A stretch of 64,000 nt of DNA from Ganoderma boninense (taxonomy: Eukaryota; Basidiomycota; Agaricomycetes; Polyporales; Polyporaceae), in contig CM035309.1 in the NCBI GenBank assembly GCA_002900995.3, positions 1,866,389 to 1,930,388 on the forward strand. Reading direction: 5' to 3'. The first letter of the stretch is position 1. Every line of letters begins with the position of its first letter. Position numbers and translations under genes: made by a program. Below the pieces are notes generated by a model. It was not told the origin of the DNA and did not search any database. It saw nothing but the letters and a program-made list of their open reading frames with translations. Positions 1-12,443 of this stretch are shown here, piece by piece.

Positions 1-945
1 GTTGTATTATTGACCGCCTGCAGCACACCATACCCCTCTCCTACTAGCAATCGGGTTGAACAGGGTTGTGCCTGGCAAAGGTCTGCCACGAAGTTCTCGG
101 AATCGTGTGCAGAGCGCGATATTTCCTAACACCAATTCATCATGAGCAGGCATGCGCGTGGTAGTCCGTGGAGATAGAACTATAAGGAGACGCACCAACT
201 TCGGGTAGCACCTCGACATGAGGGATGGGGTGTTTGTCAGAATTGCAGTAAGGCGGTGTCGGGCGTGAGCACGGGGGACGAAGCAGCAGTAACCCATGAC
301 AGGACATATCCGGTGCGTAGCTATAGGGAAGTCGCGTCGTCCTGCAGGAGGGCGTATGCTGTGTACTCCGAAGGCATGGCCACAATGCCTCGAGCTAGTG
401 GGGGCGGGCCGAAGAAGCTCAGAGAAGTAGCGGTGGCGACTTGGGGGCGACAGGAATGTGGGGCGCGGTGAAAGCGTCCTGCCATTTGTGATCATGAATT
501 GGCCTTGAGCTGGAGGTGCCGCTCAGTGGCGTACACGGACGGCGCCCTCCCATCTCCGTCCAACACAGCACCTGAGCATGAGAATAATAAACACAAGTTG
601 AACACAATAATGGCCGAGGACAAGATGCTCGCCACAGGTATGAGCAGGGAAGAAAGAGACCCCCACCTGCTAACTGATGATGACGACGGCAGTCTGGTAT
701 TCTGTTTCGTGACAGTTGAAACGACTTGGGGCCGAATCAAGTTAACGTTGCGAGCGAGGAAGAGGGGCCGGCAGCATTTGGGGAGGGACCCTGGACACCG
801 CCGGGCTCAGACAGAGGAATAAAGATAAAGGGCTGTGCTTGGCGTGGCAATTGTTGGGTGCTGTCGCGACTCGAACGCCGGTGCACGCGCCTTGGGCTCG
901 GATGGGTGTTGCTGTCCCGTTGGCCATTCGCCCGGCGCGGCGGAG
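1..945. other. Upstream region, no gene recognised
   Basis: The open frames here, including one of 162 residues on the minus strand at 7-495, have no recognisable domain, no splice pattern and no conserved motif. The right part is presumably the promoter region of the Ca2+/H+ antiporter gene that follows. Confidence 0.4.
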
Positions 946-950
946 TATAA
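946..950 (+). promoter_or_regulatory. TATA-like element of the Ca2+/H+ antiporter gene
   Basis: TATAA sits in the context GAGTATAAGGA, 84 bases upstream of the chosen ATG at 1034. The position fits a fungal TATA box. No experimental support is available. Confidence 0.4.
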
Positions 951-1033
951 GGACCTGGCGGGCTGATTCACATTCTCGTTTCGAACTTCTCCCACCACTA
1001 GTTCCTACCAGAGCCTGCACCGCTTCCCGCGCC

Positions 1034-3907
1034 ATGCCAGAACTCGAACCGCAATCCGAGGCAACCGCCGTCCAGAAGCGTCCCACTTTCGACATGACAG
1101 ACACGAACCAGACGCCTCGCAGGAATGCTACAAATAACTCGGCAATTGCAAGAGCAACCTCACGCACCTCCGCAGTCTCTCGCCGCTCAGAACTCGTACG
1201 CAAGCTCACCATGCCTCCCAAACCCGTTGGCCCTGCTCCCCCGCTCTGGCAAGGAATCAAGGCCATCGTCCTCATGTCATGTCAGTCTCTCTCCCCAACC
1301 TATGTCCTTCTGTCCCTGACCTATATCCTCTCTAGGGATAAACGTCCTCCTTGTCTTTGTCCCAATCTCTGTATGTATGCTGCTTTCCCTACCACCCAGC
1401 TGCTCATCGTCTCCATAGTGGGCATGCCATTTCGCATTGCCCAAGGACGACAAGAACGATACTCTCATCTTCGTCTGTACGTATCTCTTCCTTCCGCCAC
1501 TCATCCCACGCTGACTTGACTCCAGTCTCCTTCCTTGCCATCATCCCTTTGGCTAAGGTATTTAACTTTTCTATCACCCTCTGCGCCACATGTTCCTCAC
1601 CCCCCACATAGCTACTTGCGTTTGCGACTGATGAACTTTCTCTGCGTGTCGGCCAAACCCTTGCAGGCCTTCTTAATGCAACACTGGTGCGTTCTCTCGC
1701 CACCGTGATTATTTACCTGTCTCTCAACCTTGTTCTGTAGGGCAATGCGTGCGCTACCCCATCTCGCAATCTCCCCTTCCATGTTGACATACCCGCCACA
1801 GTGTTGAACTCATTGTAGCTGTATGTGTCACACTAATTACGCACAATCGTCGTGGTCTGACGTGGCACCTCTATAGATCATTGCCCTTGTCCAATGTCAA
1901 CTACAAGTGGTACAGGCGTCTCGTACGTACTTGTCAGCCATTCTTGGCTTCACCGGCTTACGCCTTAACTGGCCATGACGTCTTGTAGTTGTCGGGTCGA
2001 TCTTGAGTAACCTTTGTGCGTCTATCAAACCACATTTGCCGCCTGTTGACCATTGAATACTGATCCCACATGCACTTTGCAATCCAATCCTGTCCTCCAG
2101 TGCTGGTCCTTGGAATGTGTTTCTTCGCGGGCGGTACAAGGTTCTCAGAACAGGGATTCGGGATCAGTGCGTATTCCACCGGACTGCGCTGCCAGCGATG
2201 CTGTGTATCATTTCTCATGTGCACCGTTCTCCCCACCAACTACTCGATTCGTTTGACTGTGTTATGGCGCGGGTGTTCCTGTGCACTCGACAGGTGTTAC
2301 GCAGCTGAACTCGTCGTTGCTCACCATATCCGTCATCGCTGTCCTGCTTCCCGCCGCTTTCCACACCGCTGCCGGTGCCGAAATCCCCGACGACCAAGAA
2401 TCGAAAGACATTCTTGCCGTCAGTCACGGAGTAAGTGCATCCGTGCCGCGGATATCCGGTTGCAGTGGGTCACTGACGGCGTCTCACTTGGATCTGTTCT
2501 CAGGCCGCAATCATTCTTCTCGTCAGTGCGTGTGCTTCCATTCGTGATCTATCCGGATCTAGCTGACGTAACACTTCCCTGCAATCTCTCCGCTGCGAAC
2601 TTCACCGCTTTCCATTCATATGTCCGATGATCAGTCTACATGTCGTACTTGGTCTTCCAGCTGTTCTCACACAAGGACCTGTACGACGACAACCACCCCG
2701 ACATCTTCAAGTCCACCAAGTATCAGGGTCGGCTCGGTAGGAGACGGACTCCGACTGCACCGACTGCCGAACTCGAGCAAAATCCGTCGCTGGTTCCTTT
2801 GGCTCCCATCACGAGCAACGGCCTCGTAACTTCCCCCCCGCAATCCCCTACCCCGAGGCATCAAGATCTCGCCGAGGCTGAGAGCGCTCCTGTTTCTCAT
2901 TCCGAATGTGAGGATGAGGAAGAGGAGACCCCTCAGATGAGCGTGGGGCTCACCGTTGGCTTGCTCGTGGTTGTGACTGTGGTAAGCCAGGCTCTTCCTC
3001 CTGCGCCTGCTCCTTCAGCGGGCACGAAGCGGGTGCTGACGGTGTCTGGCCTCCCAACAGATCGTTGCGGTTACCGCCGAGTGGCTTGTCGACTCCATTG
3101 ACGGTCTGACCGACTCTGGCAAGATCAGCAAGGAGTTTGTTGGTCTGATTCTGCTTCCCATCGTCGGTAACGCCGCAGGTACGTTGCCTGAGCGCTGTCA
3201 CCTGGGTGTAGGCTCATAATACCTGCCCGTCGGTCTCCGCTTCACCCAGAGCATGTAACGGCTGTCACCGTGTCGGTCAAGGACAAGCTTACACTATCGC
3301 TCGGTGTCGCGGTGGGCTCGAGTATCGTACGTCCATCCCCCCGAACACTCTTCCGCCATGCACTCATCTGACGGGGCTTGAAAACTCCTGCGCAGCAAAT
3401 CGCACTCTTTGTTATTCCGTTTATCGTGACGCTCGGCTGGATCATCGGAAAGCCCCTCAGCTTGCTCTTCGACCCGTTCGAGTCCATCGTGCTCTTCCTC
3501 TCCGGTGCGTTCAATCGTTTGAATGGCAGATCCACGCTCTCCCGCGGCCCCATCCTGACGTCTCCCCGCAGTGATCGTGGTCAACTACGTCGTGCAAGAC
3601 GGCAAGAGGTGGGTCGATTTCGCACTCATCCCATGACGTGGTGGCCTTTGCCACGCACCTCTTCATCTCCGCGCTCCGCTGCTCCTCCGCGGCTGCCAAC
3701 ACGTTGCTCACACGTTTCTGCCTTGCTTTTTTCTACGCAGCAACTGGCTAGAAGGCATGATCCTCATGTCATTGTATGTCATCATTGCCGTTACGTTCTG
3801 GTACTACCCTGGTGCGTGTCGCGGCCCGCCTCGCCGAGCGTAGCATACTCACCACATTTTCCTGCTCCATAGGTGTCAACGAGCTTCAACAACTCCTGAC
3901 CTGCTAA
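1034..3907 (+). CDS. Vacuolar-type Ca2+/H+ antiporter (CaCA superfamily, CAX/VCX1-like)
   Basis: Exchanges cytosolic Ca2+ for protons, expected at the vacuolar or another endomembrane. The gene is split by many 50-100 nt introns. The N-terminal 70 or so residues are polar and rich in S/T/R, after which hydrophobic segments begin. Two family signature repeats can be read across exon joins: GNAVELIVAIIAL followed by VGSILSNLLLVLG near 1740-2110, and GNAAEHVTAVTVSV followed by GVAVGSSIQIALFVIPF near 3160-3420. The acidic Glu and the Asn in each repeat are the cation-binding positions of CAX proteins. An acidic linker (EDEEEET, about 2910) separates the two halves, as in the family. The last exon reads through GVNELQQLLTC to a stop at 3905-3907. 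The start is the first ATG after the TATA element and opens a continuous N-terminal exon. Identity is firm; exact exon borders are less so. Confidence 0.88.
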
Positions 3908-4464
3908 GCGTGATGAATTGCGACGCGACGACGCTCGACGCCCCTCGCGCGACTTTTTTCCTTTCTCGAGGGTGAGCACATACATGATGGACACGATAAA
4001 TATTACTGTAGCGTAGCATTCCCCTATACCCGGGACATATACCACCTCACACACAACCCCGTAATGTCCTCCGAGTCTACCACTCGGTCAGTCGCTCCTT
4101 CTCAATTCTCATGCCTCTCCACCCTTCCCCCTCGGTCAACCCTGTGCTGCTCTTCAACACATCAATTCATCTCCACCATCCGTGGCTGGCTCAGCCCCCG
4201 TTGCCATCGAATGCATTATCGCACCATGTCCTTGTCCCTCGGTTCTGTTGTCCCGTCCTGGATTTCGGCTAGAGCTCTCAACGATATACCCGTGTACTTC
4301 CGATCGCACGTTCGCAATGCTATCCTGGCACAGCCTACCCACCTCCACAAAACAGAAGGACTCGATAGAATTACAGAAGAGGAAACAATAAAGATACAGC
4401 ACGCAAAAAAAGTTACACGGTACGTCTACATAGAGTTCGCGCCCGTTTGCTCGCTCCTCAAATT
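3908..4464. other. Tail-to-tail gap between antiporter and FOX2
   Basis: About 560 bases between two converging genes. I see no conserved reading frame; it should hold both 3' UTRs. Confidence 0.4.
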
Positions 4465-7400
4465 TCAGAGCTTCGCCTTAAGGGGAGTGCCCGGGTTCAC
4501 AAGCGTCGCAGCAGCCGCCGCGAGGACCGTCGTCTGGCGTTCCTTGACCTTCGTAGCTGTGCGGTGGGGATGACGTCTTTCCGTTAGCCCCTTCTGTTTT
4601 TCTCACAGGACACCGCCCCGAGAAGTACAAGAGGCACTCACTGAAGATGATCTTATCGCCTTCCTTCCACATCTCCGTCACCAGTGTCTCGCCGGGATAA
4701 ACGGCGCCAACAAACCTAATACAGAGTGTCAGGTCAAGAAATTTTAGTGAGTCTGCTGATCAACGATAGCAGGGCGAAGAACATTGGGCGTCGCGCCCTT
4801 GTGGAGAACAAGCGCACGGGTAGGTAGTTGGATACAACGCAGTGGGACACGTACCGCACTTTGATATCCTTGTACTCGCCGAACGTTTTGAGGACGTGCT
4901 TGCCCGATATACCCATCGAGCAGAGCCCTAACGCGCGGCAGTGAGCAACGAAGGACGTTTGGCAGATGGAGGAGATAATCACCATGCAGGATAGGCTTGT
5001 CGAATCCCCCAACCGCAGCGAACTCAGGAAGAATCTAGGCGGGAGTAGACAAGGTCAGGGGGCTGACGGAGATTGACCCCGGTAGCGAATACGTACATGA
5101 AGGGGGTTCGAGTCCCCGCTCAGCCTGTAGCAGTCGACTTCCAAGTCAGCGTCCCATACAATTTGGTGCCGCAGCGTCCTCGAACCCGAATAGACGAGGG
5201 CTCACCGGTACAGCGCGGCCTGGGTGGGTAAAGTCTTCTCCTCGACCACTGCGTCCGGCTTGCGCTTAGGAATAGGGTTCTCTGCGGACGCTGCCCCGCG
5301 GTCTGTGGGTGTGGGACGGACGGCCCTTAGCGCGGGATGTCCAGGCTTCGCAAGGCGTGGGGTACGCACCTTTGCCTGCCCGCTTGCCACCAAAGCCACC
5401 CGAGCCACGAACGAACACCGTGGACTGGTTTTCGAAAATGACCTTGCCTGTCTGCTTGTCCTTGGTCTCGACGATGGCTGTTACGGCAGCGGCCTTGCCC
5501 TTGTCCAGAACCTCCATCAACCTGCCCCCACCAAACTTGTCTCAGCCGGTCTCCTATTCTTTCTAGATGGCTTTGCAGCTTACCTGGGCTCGTTGACGAG
5601 CTCGCCGCTAGTCGGGATGGGCGCCTTGATGGACAAGTACTGCTCCCCATGGAGGAGCTTCGCCTGCAAGTACACGTAAAACTGTGGTCGGAATCCGAGT
5701 ACATAAAACCACGGAAGCAGAAACCACACTCACAGGGTTGAAGTTCGGCAGGAAATCGAACGACAGGCCCGCGCTCGCCAGGAACTGGGGGATGACTCCG
5801 AAGGTCGGTAGGGCGGCGAAATCCTCATGGTTCTCGTAAGTCCACTGCAGCTCCTGTTCCGTAGCACCGATTCCCAGGTTGTACAGAATCACGTCGCGCT
5901 CAGTATAGCTGAACTCGACGGGCTCTAGTGGCTCCTTCTTCGCCTGCGCCACGACTTCCGAATCCTCGGGGTCCTCGTAGGGGCTCTCGGAGTCGGATCC
6001 GCTCGCGCCGTTCTCGTCCACGTTGCCGAAGTTCTCCGCTATCTGCATGAATGCCTCCTGGGTGCTCCCAGGGTTCGTCGCACGGCCGTCGTCTATGCTC
6101 TCCGTTAGTGTAGTATTCTTGGAGGTGACGACAAGCTGTACACCCACCGAAGTCGGTGAGAAGTTTCCATTGCGCGATGATGTGCTCAGGCTGCAACGGC
6201 CTGTTGACGGGGAAGCCGTGCCCCCCAGCACGCTGCCAGCGGATCTGCGAGACCCAACCACCAGCGACCTGGAAGATGCCGCCAGTCGTCTCGTCATTCG
6301 CATCACTGCTAAGGTATCCAACAACGGGAGCGATGTAATCCTCTTTGATGGCATCTACATTACTCCCAGCCCTAGCAAATCGTCAGCATAGCTCGGTGGC
6401 AAGTAACTGGAAACAGACTACACTCACCGACCTAGGCCCGCCGAGGCGCCCGCGGATGGAATCACAACGTTGGCAAAAATGTTATACTTCTTTCCCTCGA
6501 TGGCCAAGGTTTTGGTGAAACCAAGGAGACCGGCCTTCGCCGTGGAGTAGTTCACAAGGCCAGGTAGGCCATCTGGAGCGAGTTCAGCACGGCTTTAAGT
6601 GATCCCGGGAAGCCCGACTTACAGAGACCGCCCTGGGACCCCATGGTTACAATGCGACCATACTTCTGCTTGAGGAAAATGGGCCAAAGGGCCTTTGCAC
6701 ACTGATTACACGAGTCACGTTACCGCCTTCATCTTGTGGCACATCGTGTAGGTACAGCTCCTCAAAGATGCAGAGACGCAGCGGGTTCAACCTCGGAAGT
6801 TGTTTTCAAGGTTCTGGGGTCCCACTGCGTACACTGCACCCACACGCAACATTGTGCAGTTCTACTCACCTTGTAAGTAGACCTGAGATGGATAGCAAGG
6901 AGCTCATCCCAGTCTTTCTCAGAGAGCTTCTCAAATGCCGTTGGGCGGACGAAGCCTGCGTTAGCAACAAGGACATGTGCGCCACCGAACTTCTCCAATG
7001 CGATCTTTACGATACCCTCGCCGTCCTCCGCAGAAGTCACGGCAGCGACAGCCTTGCCGCCAGCTATATCACCTGTCAGCACAATACCATAATCGCATTG
7101 GACAACTGCCACACCCTTTGTGATTTCGCTGACGATGGCCTCTGTTGCCTGCGCATTGACATCATTAACGACGACGTTCGCACCTAGGCGCGCGTAAAGC
7201 AGCGAATATGCACGGCCGAGGCCAGAACCAGCACCCGTGACGATGACTGTCTTCCCATCAAAGCGAACTTCTTGTGATGCCTGGGGATTTTCGGCGACTT
7301 TAGAGGACTCCGCAATCTTGGCCTTCACAAAAGTCAATATAAATTTGGAGAAAAGGATGTCAGGATAAGTACCTTGATGTCGAAATCAGGGAGATATTGG

Positions 7401-8616
7401 GGGCTACACAACATGTTTGAGTGCTGGATAATGGCAAAGTATGGGGAATGGTCTTACTGTTCCGGGTCGGTATCGAAGTCAGTAATCTGCTCCCACTTCT
7501 CTTGCACCTAAACGTCGCGTAAGTTACCGAACCATTTCAAGACGTGTATCACTTACAGCCGAAGGAGTGAATGTCTTGTCGGTCTTGAACACGGAGCCTT
7601 TGCTGCGCTCCCACCGGATCTCCGCAATGTAGCCAGCGCCAACCTCAAAGATCCTGCCGTTCGCATCCGCGCCATCCGGGTGGGTGATGGCAAGAACGAA
7701 TGGAGCCACAAACTCGGGCTACACAGGAACCATGAATCACGCACCAACTCCAAACAAAATACAACTACTCACCTTCAAGTTTGCAAGCATCTCCGGGGGC
7801 ATGATAGTTTCTGTCATAGCCGAAGCAGCCATCTAGACACATGGAAATAAGGGGCAGCACGCTGAGGAAGTGAAACAGTGAACCATACGGGAGCGACGAC
7901 CATCGACTTGATGTTATACCGAGCACCCTCGGCAGCCAGCGCCTTAGTGAATCCTACCAAACCCATCTTCGCTGCGCTATAGTTGGCCTGGCCGAAGTTA
8001 CCATACAACCCGGCAGCACTAGCGGTGTTGACTATGCGACCGAAGCCTTGCTTCTGGAAGTGGGGCCACGCAGCTTTGGCGCAGGCATATGAGCCCTTGA
8101 GGTGAACAGCCATGATCTGGTCCCATTCCTGATCCGACATGTTCTTGAAACTAGGAAGAGCACGGAGATGTTGGGAGAAGCAGACACAGGAGCGGATTGT
8201 ACGTACCCCTTGTCCCGCAGGATGCCAGCATTGTTGATGAGGACGGTGACGCTTCCAAAAGCCTCGATTGCAGTCTTAATGACCGCCTCCCCATCTGTTA
8301 CGGAGGAGTTGTTGGCTACGGCCTTACCACCCGCTGCGTGGAAGCCCTCCGTGTCAGGCCGCCTTTCGGTAGGAAGCGGTATGACGACGCACCATTTGTG
8401 ATCTCGTCCACGACCTTTTGCGCCGCCTCCTTGTTGAAATCGTTCACGACTACGTTTGCACCTCGCGACGCGAAAAGGAGAGAGTAACTGTGTGTATGAC
8501 ATCACCGTCAGTGTGGGTGCCTAGGAGGACAAGTGAAGGTGCACGCACGCTTTGCCGAGACCACCGCCTGCGCCGGTGACGACGACGGTATGACGTTTGA
8601 ACGAGAGTTGGGACAT
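4465..8616 (-). CDS. FOX2: Peroxisomal multifunctional enzyme type 2: 3-hydroxyacyl-CoA dehydrogenase / 2-enoyl-CoA hydratase (FOX2/MFE-2)
   Basis: Catalyses hydration of trans-2-enoyl-CoA and NAD-dependent oxidation of the D-3-hydroxyacyl-CoA in peroxisomal beta-oxidation. It has the fungal layout of two short-chain dehydrogenase domains plus one hydratase-2 domain, about 900 residues. Dehydrogenase A shows [10 protein letters not shown] (8.55 kb) and [16 protein letters not shown] (7.95 kb). Dehydrogenase B shows [10 protein letters not shown] (7.2 kb) and [16 protein letters not shown] (6.5 kb). The hydratase half contains [11 protein letters not shown] (6.2 kb) and the catalytic [11 protein letters not shown] motif (5.1 kb) with its Asp and His, then [15 protein letters not shown]. 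The C-terminus is PGTPLKAKL, so AKL is a type 1 peroxisomal targeting signal. The start MSQLSFK lies directly before the first NAD-binding motif; an in-frame ATG further upstream would add an unlikely extension. A TATA-like element lies about 70 bases upstream. Confidence 0.93.
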
Positions 8617-9300
8617 AGCAAGAATATCAATCAAAAGGTGGGTGGAAAGGTGTGTTGCAGAATGGGGGAGGCAAGACCAGGCCGGGTTATACCACTCCCC
8701 TCGCTTCGCATGTGATATCACCCCCAGACAAGCGCCCTTACACGCCCACGTGAAACGCGCGCACCAGCAGTAAACGCTCACCCGGACTCGGGCCTCTCCT
8801 GCGCATTTTGGTTCTTCGCAGAGCAGACCCACAGGGCCAGGCGTTCAGTGAAATCAATGGGGACCTTGCCATCGCTATCCAAGAACATGCGGTGGATCAG
8901 ACAAGTTCTCCGATCGTGTTCCACCACAAAATCTCGTTCTCGGTTCCAGAGCGGCCGCCACACGATGCAAAAGCTGTCATCATCTCGGACTATGACATGC
9001 ATGGGTAGAGAGCGCCTAAAATCGACCACCACCTAGAATGTATCCCGTAACCTTCGGACATGAATTTCGCACCATTGCGCCAAGGAGCGTCAACCCAGAT
9101 TGACAGAGCGCAGAACTGGGAGGTCGATCGCCCCTAGGATAGTTCATGTCCAGGAAATGAAGTAGTGGTTGCGCTGCGACATTCTGCCCGCCCGCCCACA
9201 GCGTCGCCAACCAGCAACTCCGTAGGCGCCATCCCGCTCCGTTTTTCCACACTGGCTCGCACGCCCCCAGAGCGAGGGGGCACTCTCAGCTCGCAGCTGA
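8617..9300. other. FOX2 promoter side and LINE 5' flank
   Basis: No gene recognised. An in-frame TGA at 9298-9300 closes the LINE reading frame upstream. The 5' junction of the LINE probably lies in or near this stretch but is not visible without a second copy. Confidence 0.35.
8687..8691 (-). promoter_or_regulatory. TATA-like element of FOX2
   Basis: TTATA on the plus strand (TATAA on the minus strand) lies 71 bases upstream of the FOX2 ATG at 8616, in the usual TATA position. Confidence 0.4.
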
Positions 9301-12057
9301 CCGTGCTTCGCCACCTCACACGTGTCCGGGGTTACGCAGCAGGGCGGACCCTTCTCCCCTTTGAAATCTACCCTCACCACCAGCATGGCCAACCATTGGA
9401 TTCATGATATCCTCGCCCCCGAGCAGCGACTCCTTTTTCAGACCCATCATGGTTCACGTGGCCTCCCACACACCCCAGACGATCGACTCTGTCTACGTAC
9501 CCAGCTTGTCGAGGCCATGGATGACTCTATTCTCCTCGCCCCTTCTCTAAATGCATCCCGCACGGCAGGCCTGCACCTTGAGCGATTTCAGGCTGCCTAT
9601 GGCTGGGAAACCAGCTGGCCAAAGTCTCTCCTCGCGGTCCTCCATGCAGGACCTGTACCTGCTTCGTTGCTTATGCCGTCTGTGGATCTTCACGATCCCG
9701 ATTCTCCGCATACTGTCCTCCACTCTGTTCCCGTTACCGACAGTCATTGTGAGTTTTTAAGAGTCAACACCAACGATCCTGACACTCAGTACCAACGGAT
9801 CCGTGCACTCATTTCTGATTTCACCTTTCCCAACCTCCACGCCCGTCTTCCCTTTACTGCCGTACGCCGCATTCTTATCCAATGTCTCGTTTCCCGCATT
9901 CGACCCTATCTATCGTACCAGCCTGTCACCCGTGCCCATGCGGCCAGCCTTGACCGCCTACTTGCTACCCGCATACACCAGTATTTCCACTTCCCCTTTC
10001 ATTTTCACTCCGCCCTCCTGTTCCTGCCGCTGTCTCACTTAGGATTTGATTTTCCTTCCATTTCTCATCTAAACGATGTTGCTGCGGTCACCGGACTGGT
10101 GCGTGACCTCAACCACCATGTCCCTACCTTTCAGACCATGGCACGCATCACGCTCGCGGATTGGACGTGCCTCCTCAATCACTGCCGTAGCCCTCTCGAG
10201 GGTGCTACCACGCGGTCATTCAATAGATCCTCTCGCGTCCTACCCATGGCCTGGATCATCGCCCTCGATGTCCTTCGACAGTTCGACATCTCCATTCGCT
10301 GCTGCGATCAATCCTACCTTTTCACGGGCGACGTTGCCTTGCGCCATCTCGTTCATATCCTTCCAGACGCCCACAACAAACCTTCCTCCTTGACTATCAC
10401 CAACTTCGAACGCGCCCACGTCTCCCATCTCTCTCAGCTTGCTGCTTGGTCACAGTCCTTCTCTTCCTTCCATCTTCATCCTTCACCACATGCCCCCGAC
10501 CTCCTCCGATCTTATTCCGCCCGACGCGATTGGCCCGCCATGAGCCAATGGCTTCGCACCCTCACCCTCCCACTCATCGTCGATTCGGCTGCAGGATTCA
10601 TGGACATTCAAGGGAGTTCTGGTGGTCACCTGGCCACCCGTGCACAACATAGGTCGGGAAGTTCTGGTGGCCACCTGGTCACTCGTGAGTCGCGTGTAGA
10701 AGATGGGAGATCTGGTGGTGACTTCACCACTCGTGTACTTCCTAATAACCGCTGGCAACTGGCCCTCCCTCCCATCCTCCGACGAGACATGGCTGAAACC
10801 GCCATCCTCACAGCTGCCAGACTATCCACGCACCCTGGACATCAACAATCGGATGCTCTCGCAACTGATGCCTCGGCCGTCGACAACACCCACCATCATA
10901 TCACCTTCGCCGCAGCCACACCTCATGAGGCCGTCGTCCTCGCCATTTCCCCCTCGGAAACCTTGACCTCTAGCCTCCACGGCGAAGTATTTGGCCTTAT
11001 CGTCGCCGCACTCCTCCACCACCATCAACCTGTCACTTCTCCGCCTCATCGCCCCAATCTCTACACCGACCACCTCAACTCTGTCCGCTTCCTCGACACA
11101 TATTCCTCCCCTGCACCCTCATCATCTCCGCCCCTCAACCCAGCTTTGCCCTTGTATCACTGGCTCCTCGACATCTTCCAGCGTACTCCGAACCCCCCAC
11201 TTCTCACCTACACACCAGCACACACTTCCGCCAATACACCTCCCGCCCTAGCAAATCGCCTCGTAGATCACCTCGCTTCCTCCTCTCATGATTCTCATCC
11301 CCCTTGTTTATCTCTCCCACTACCTACTTTCTTTTTCCCCACTTTTGTGTTGCACACCCCATCTCGTGGTTACGCTTCCCCATCTTCGATCCCCTCTCTT
11401 CTAGCTAACCTCATCACGCACTCCCGTCTATCCGATCCTTCCGCCCGGCCAAACTCCGTCTTATTTCGCCCTCTCTATGACGCCCATCCACCTCCTCCGC
11501 ACCCTTACACCCGCGCTTCCTCCGCCTACTCCGCACTTGTTCAACTCTATGTCCGCTCCTCCCAACTGGATGACGCCTTCACCCGCTACCGCCGCTTTGG
11601 AGATACACCACCCGCATGCCATTTCGGCTGCGACGTCCTGGAGACACCGCATCATTTATTTGTGGGGTGCCCGCGTTTTGCGGCCATCCGAGATGAGGCA
11701 TTTGCTGCCGTTGCTCGTGATACGTCCGTGCTGCTTGAAGCAGCAGAAACCCCACTCACCCCGGACGCATTCCTACGCATCGCCCGCTCCCTCTTCTCCG
11801 ACGACGCTCATGTCTGGCCACAAACATTATCCCACTACTATTACGGCACGCTGCCTCCCTTGCCTGCCGTTGTGGCCACACAGAGCGTTGACCTTCCCAC
11901 CCGGCGTCTCCTTTCTCGCATCGCGGCATTGTGGCACTCTGCGTCCATTCGGTTGACAGCTCGCATATGGGGTTCATACAAGCGCATTCTCTACCCTTTC
12001 CCATCTCATACGCCTTCTCCATTGCTTCTTCCCCCTCACCTTGCTTATCTGCAATGA
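9301..12057 (+). mobile_element. 5'-truncated non-LTR retrotransposon (LINE): RT fragment, thumb, RNase H and CCHC region
   Basis: One uninterrupted frame of about 900 codons runs from a stop at 9298-9300 to TGA at 12055-12057. At its left end is the C-terminal part of a reverse transcriptase: GVTQQGGPFSPLKSTLTTS resembles RT motif B and LVEAMDDSILLAPS carries the catalytic DD box as AMDD. A thumb/connection region follows (TAVRRILIQCLVSRI, MARITLADWTCLLNHC). An RNase H domain has LATDAS, SLHGEVFGL, NLYTDHLNSV and LTYTPAHTSANTP, giving the D-E-D-H order. The C-terminal CHFGCDVLETPHHLFVGC matches the CCHC-like motif at the end of many LINE proteins. The N-terminal endonuclease and most RT motifs are missing, as expected from incomplete target-primed reverse transcription. 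An ATG at 9385 is the first inside the frame, but the original protein started far upstream. The open frame suggests a fairly recent insertion. Confidence 0.85.
10614..10735 (+). repeat. Three imperfect palindromic repeats inside the LINE frame
   Basis: Three copies of a CTGGTGG-x-CAC...CAC-CGTG unit follow each other at about 10617, 10661 and 10711. They encode SGGHLATR, SGGHLVTR and SGGDFTTR. Each copy is self-complementary to some degree; GTGGTGACTTCACCAC in the third is a near-perfect hairpin and GGTGGCCACC in the second a perfect palindrome. They lie between the thumb/connection region and the RNase H domain. Confidence 0.75.
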
Positions 12058-12443
12058 TCGTCTCACCCCGCAGTAGTTTGCAATCCTCACCTTCCCATTG
12101 GTCCGGCGAGGTACCTACTTTACCTAGCTTACCTGAGCTATTTTTATAGCGTAGTCGGTTCCAGCAAATCAGTTCTCAGTTCCTGGTCCGACTCGGTCGA
12201 TGGTGGACTCAGGTCACCGGATCAAATGAGCTGCAGCATGCACATCGCCCGATTTCTCGCTGGGCACCGCCTAGTTCTGGGGCCGTACATCGACTTCAAG
12301 AGCTCAGCTTGAATACAGATGCGCATGCCAGTGAAGTTTTCTCGAGAGCCATGCCAGAAACTTGAACAAACTGGAACGATGACCCAGGTACTACATCATA
12401 CTCATGCTGGTAGCCGCGAAACATTTATGGTCGAGGCTCTGGC
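12058..12443. other. LINE 3' tail and racemase 3' flank
   Basis: Probably holds the LINE 3' UTR and the racemase 3' UTR. No poly(A) tract or clear target-site duplication could be seen, so the right LINE border is not placed. Confidence 0.35.

Noticed and set aside
7..495. 162-codon minus-strand frame at the left edge
   Set aside because: No domain, no splice signals and a composition like other chance frames in GC-rich DNA.
5101..5119. T-arm-like sequence GGGGGTTCGAGTCCCCG, suggesting a tRNA
   Set aside because: No acceptor, D or anticodon arm fits around it. On the minus strand it encodes the FOX2 hydratase motif SGDSNPLH.
9301..12057. The LINE frame as an independent host gene starting at 9385
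   Set aside because: RT motif B lies before that ATG in the same frame, and RNase H plus the CCHC end mark a retrotransposon fragment.
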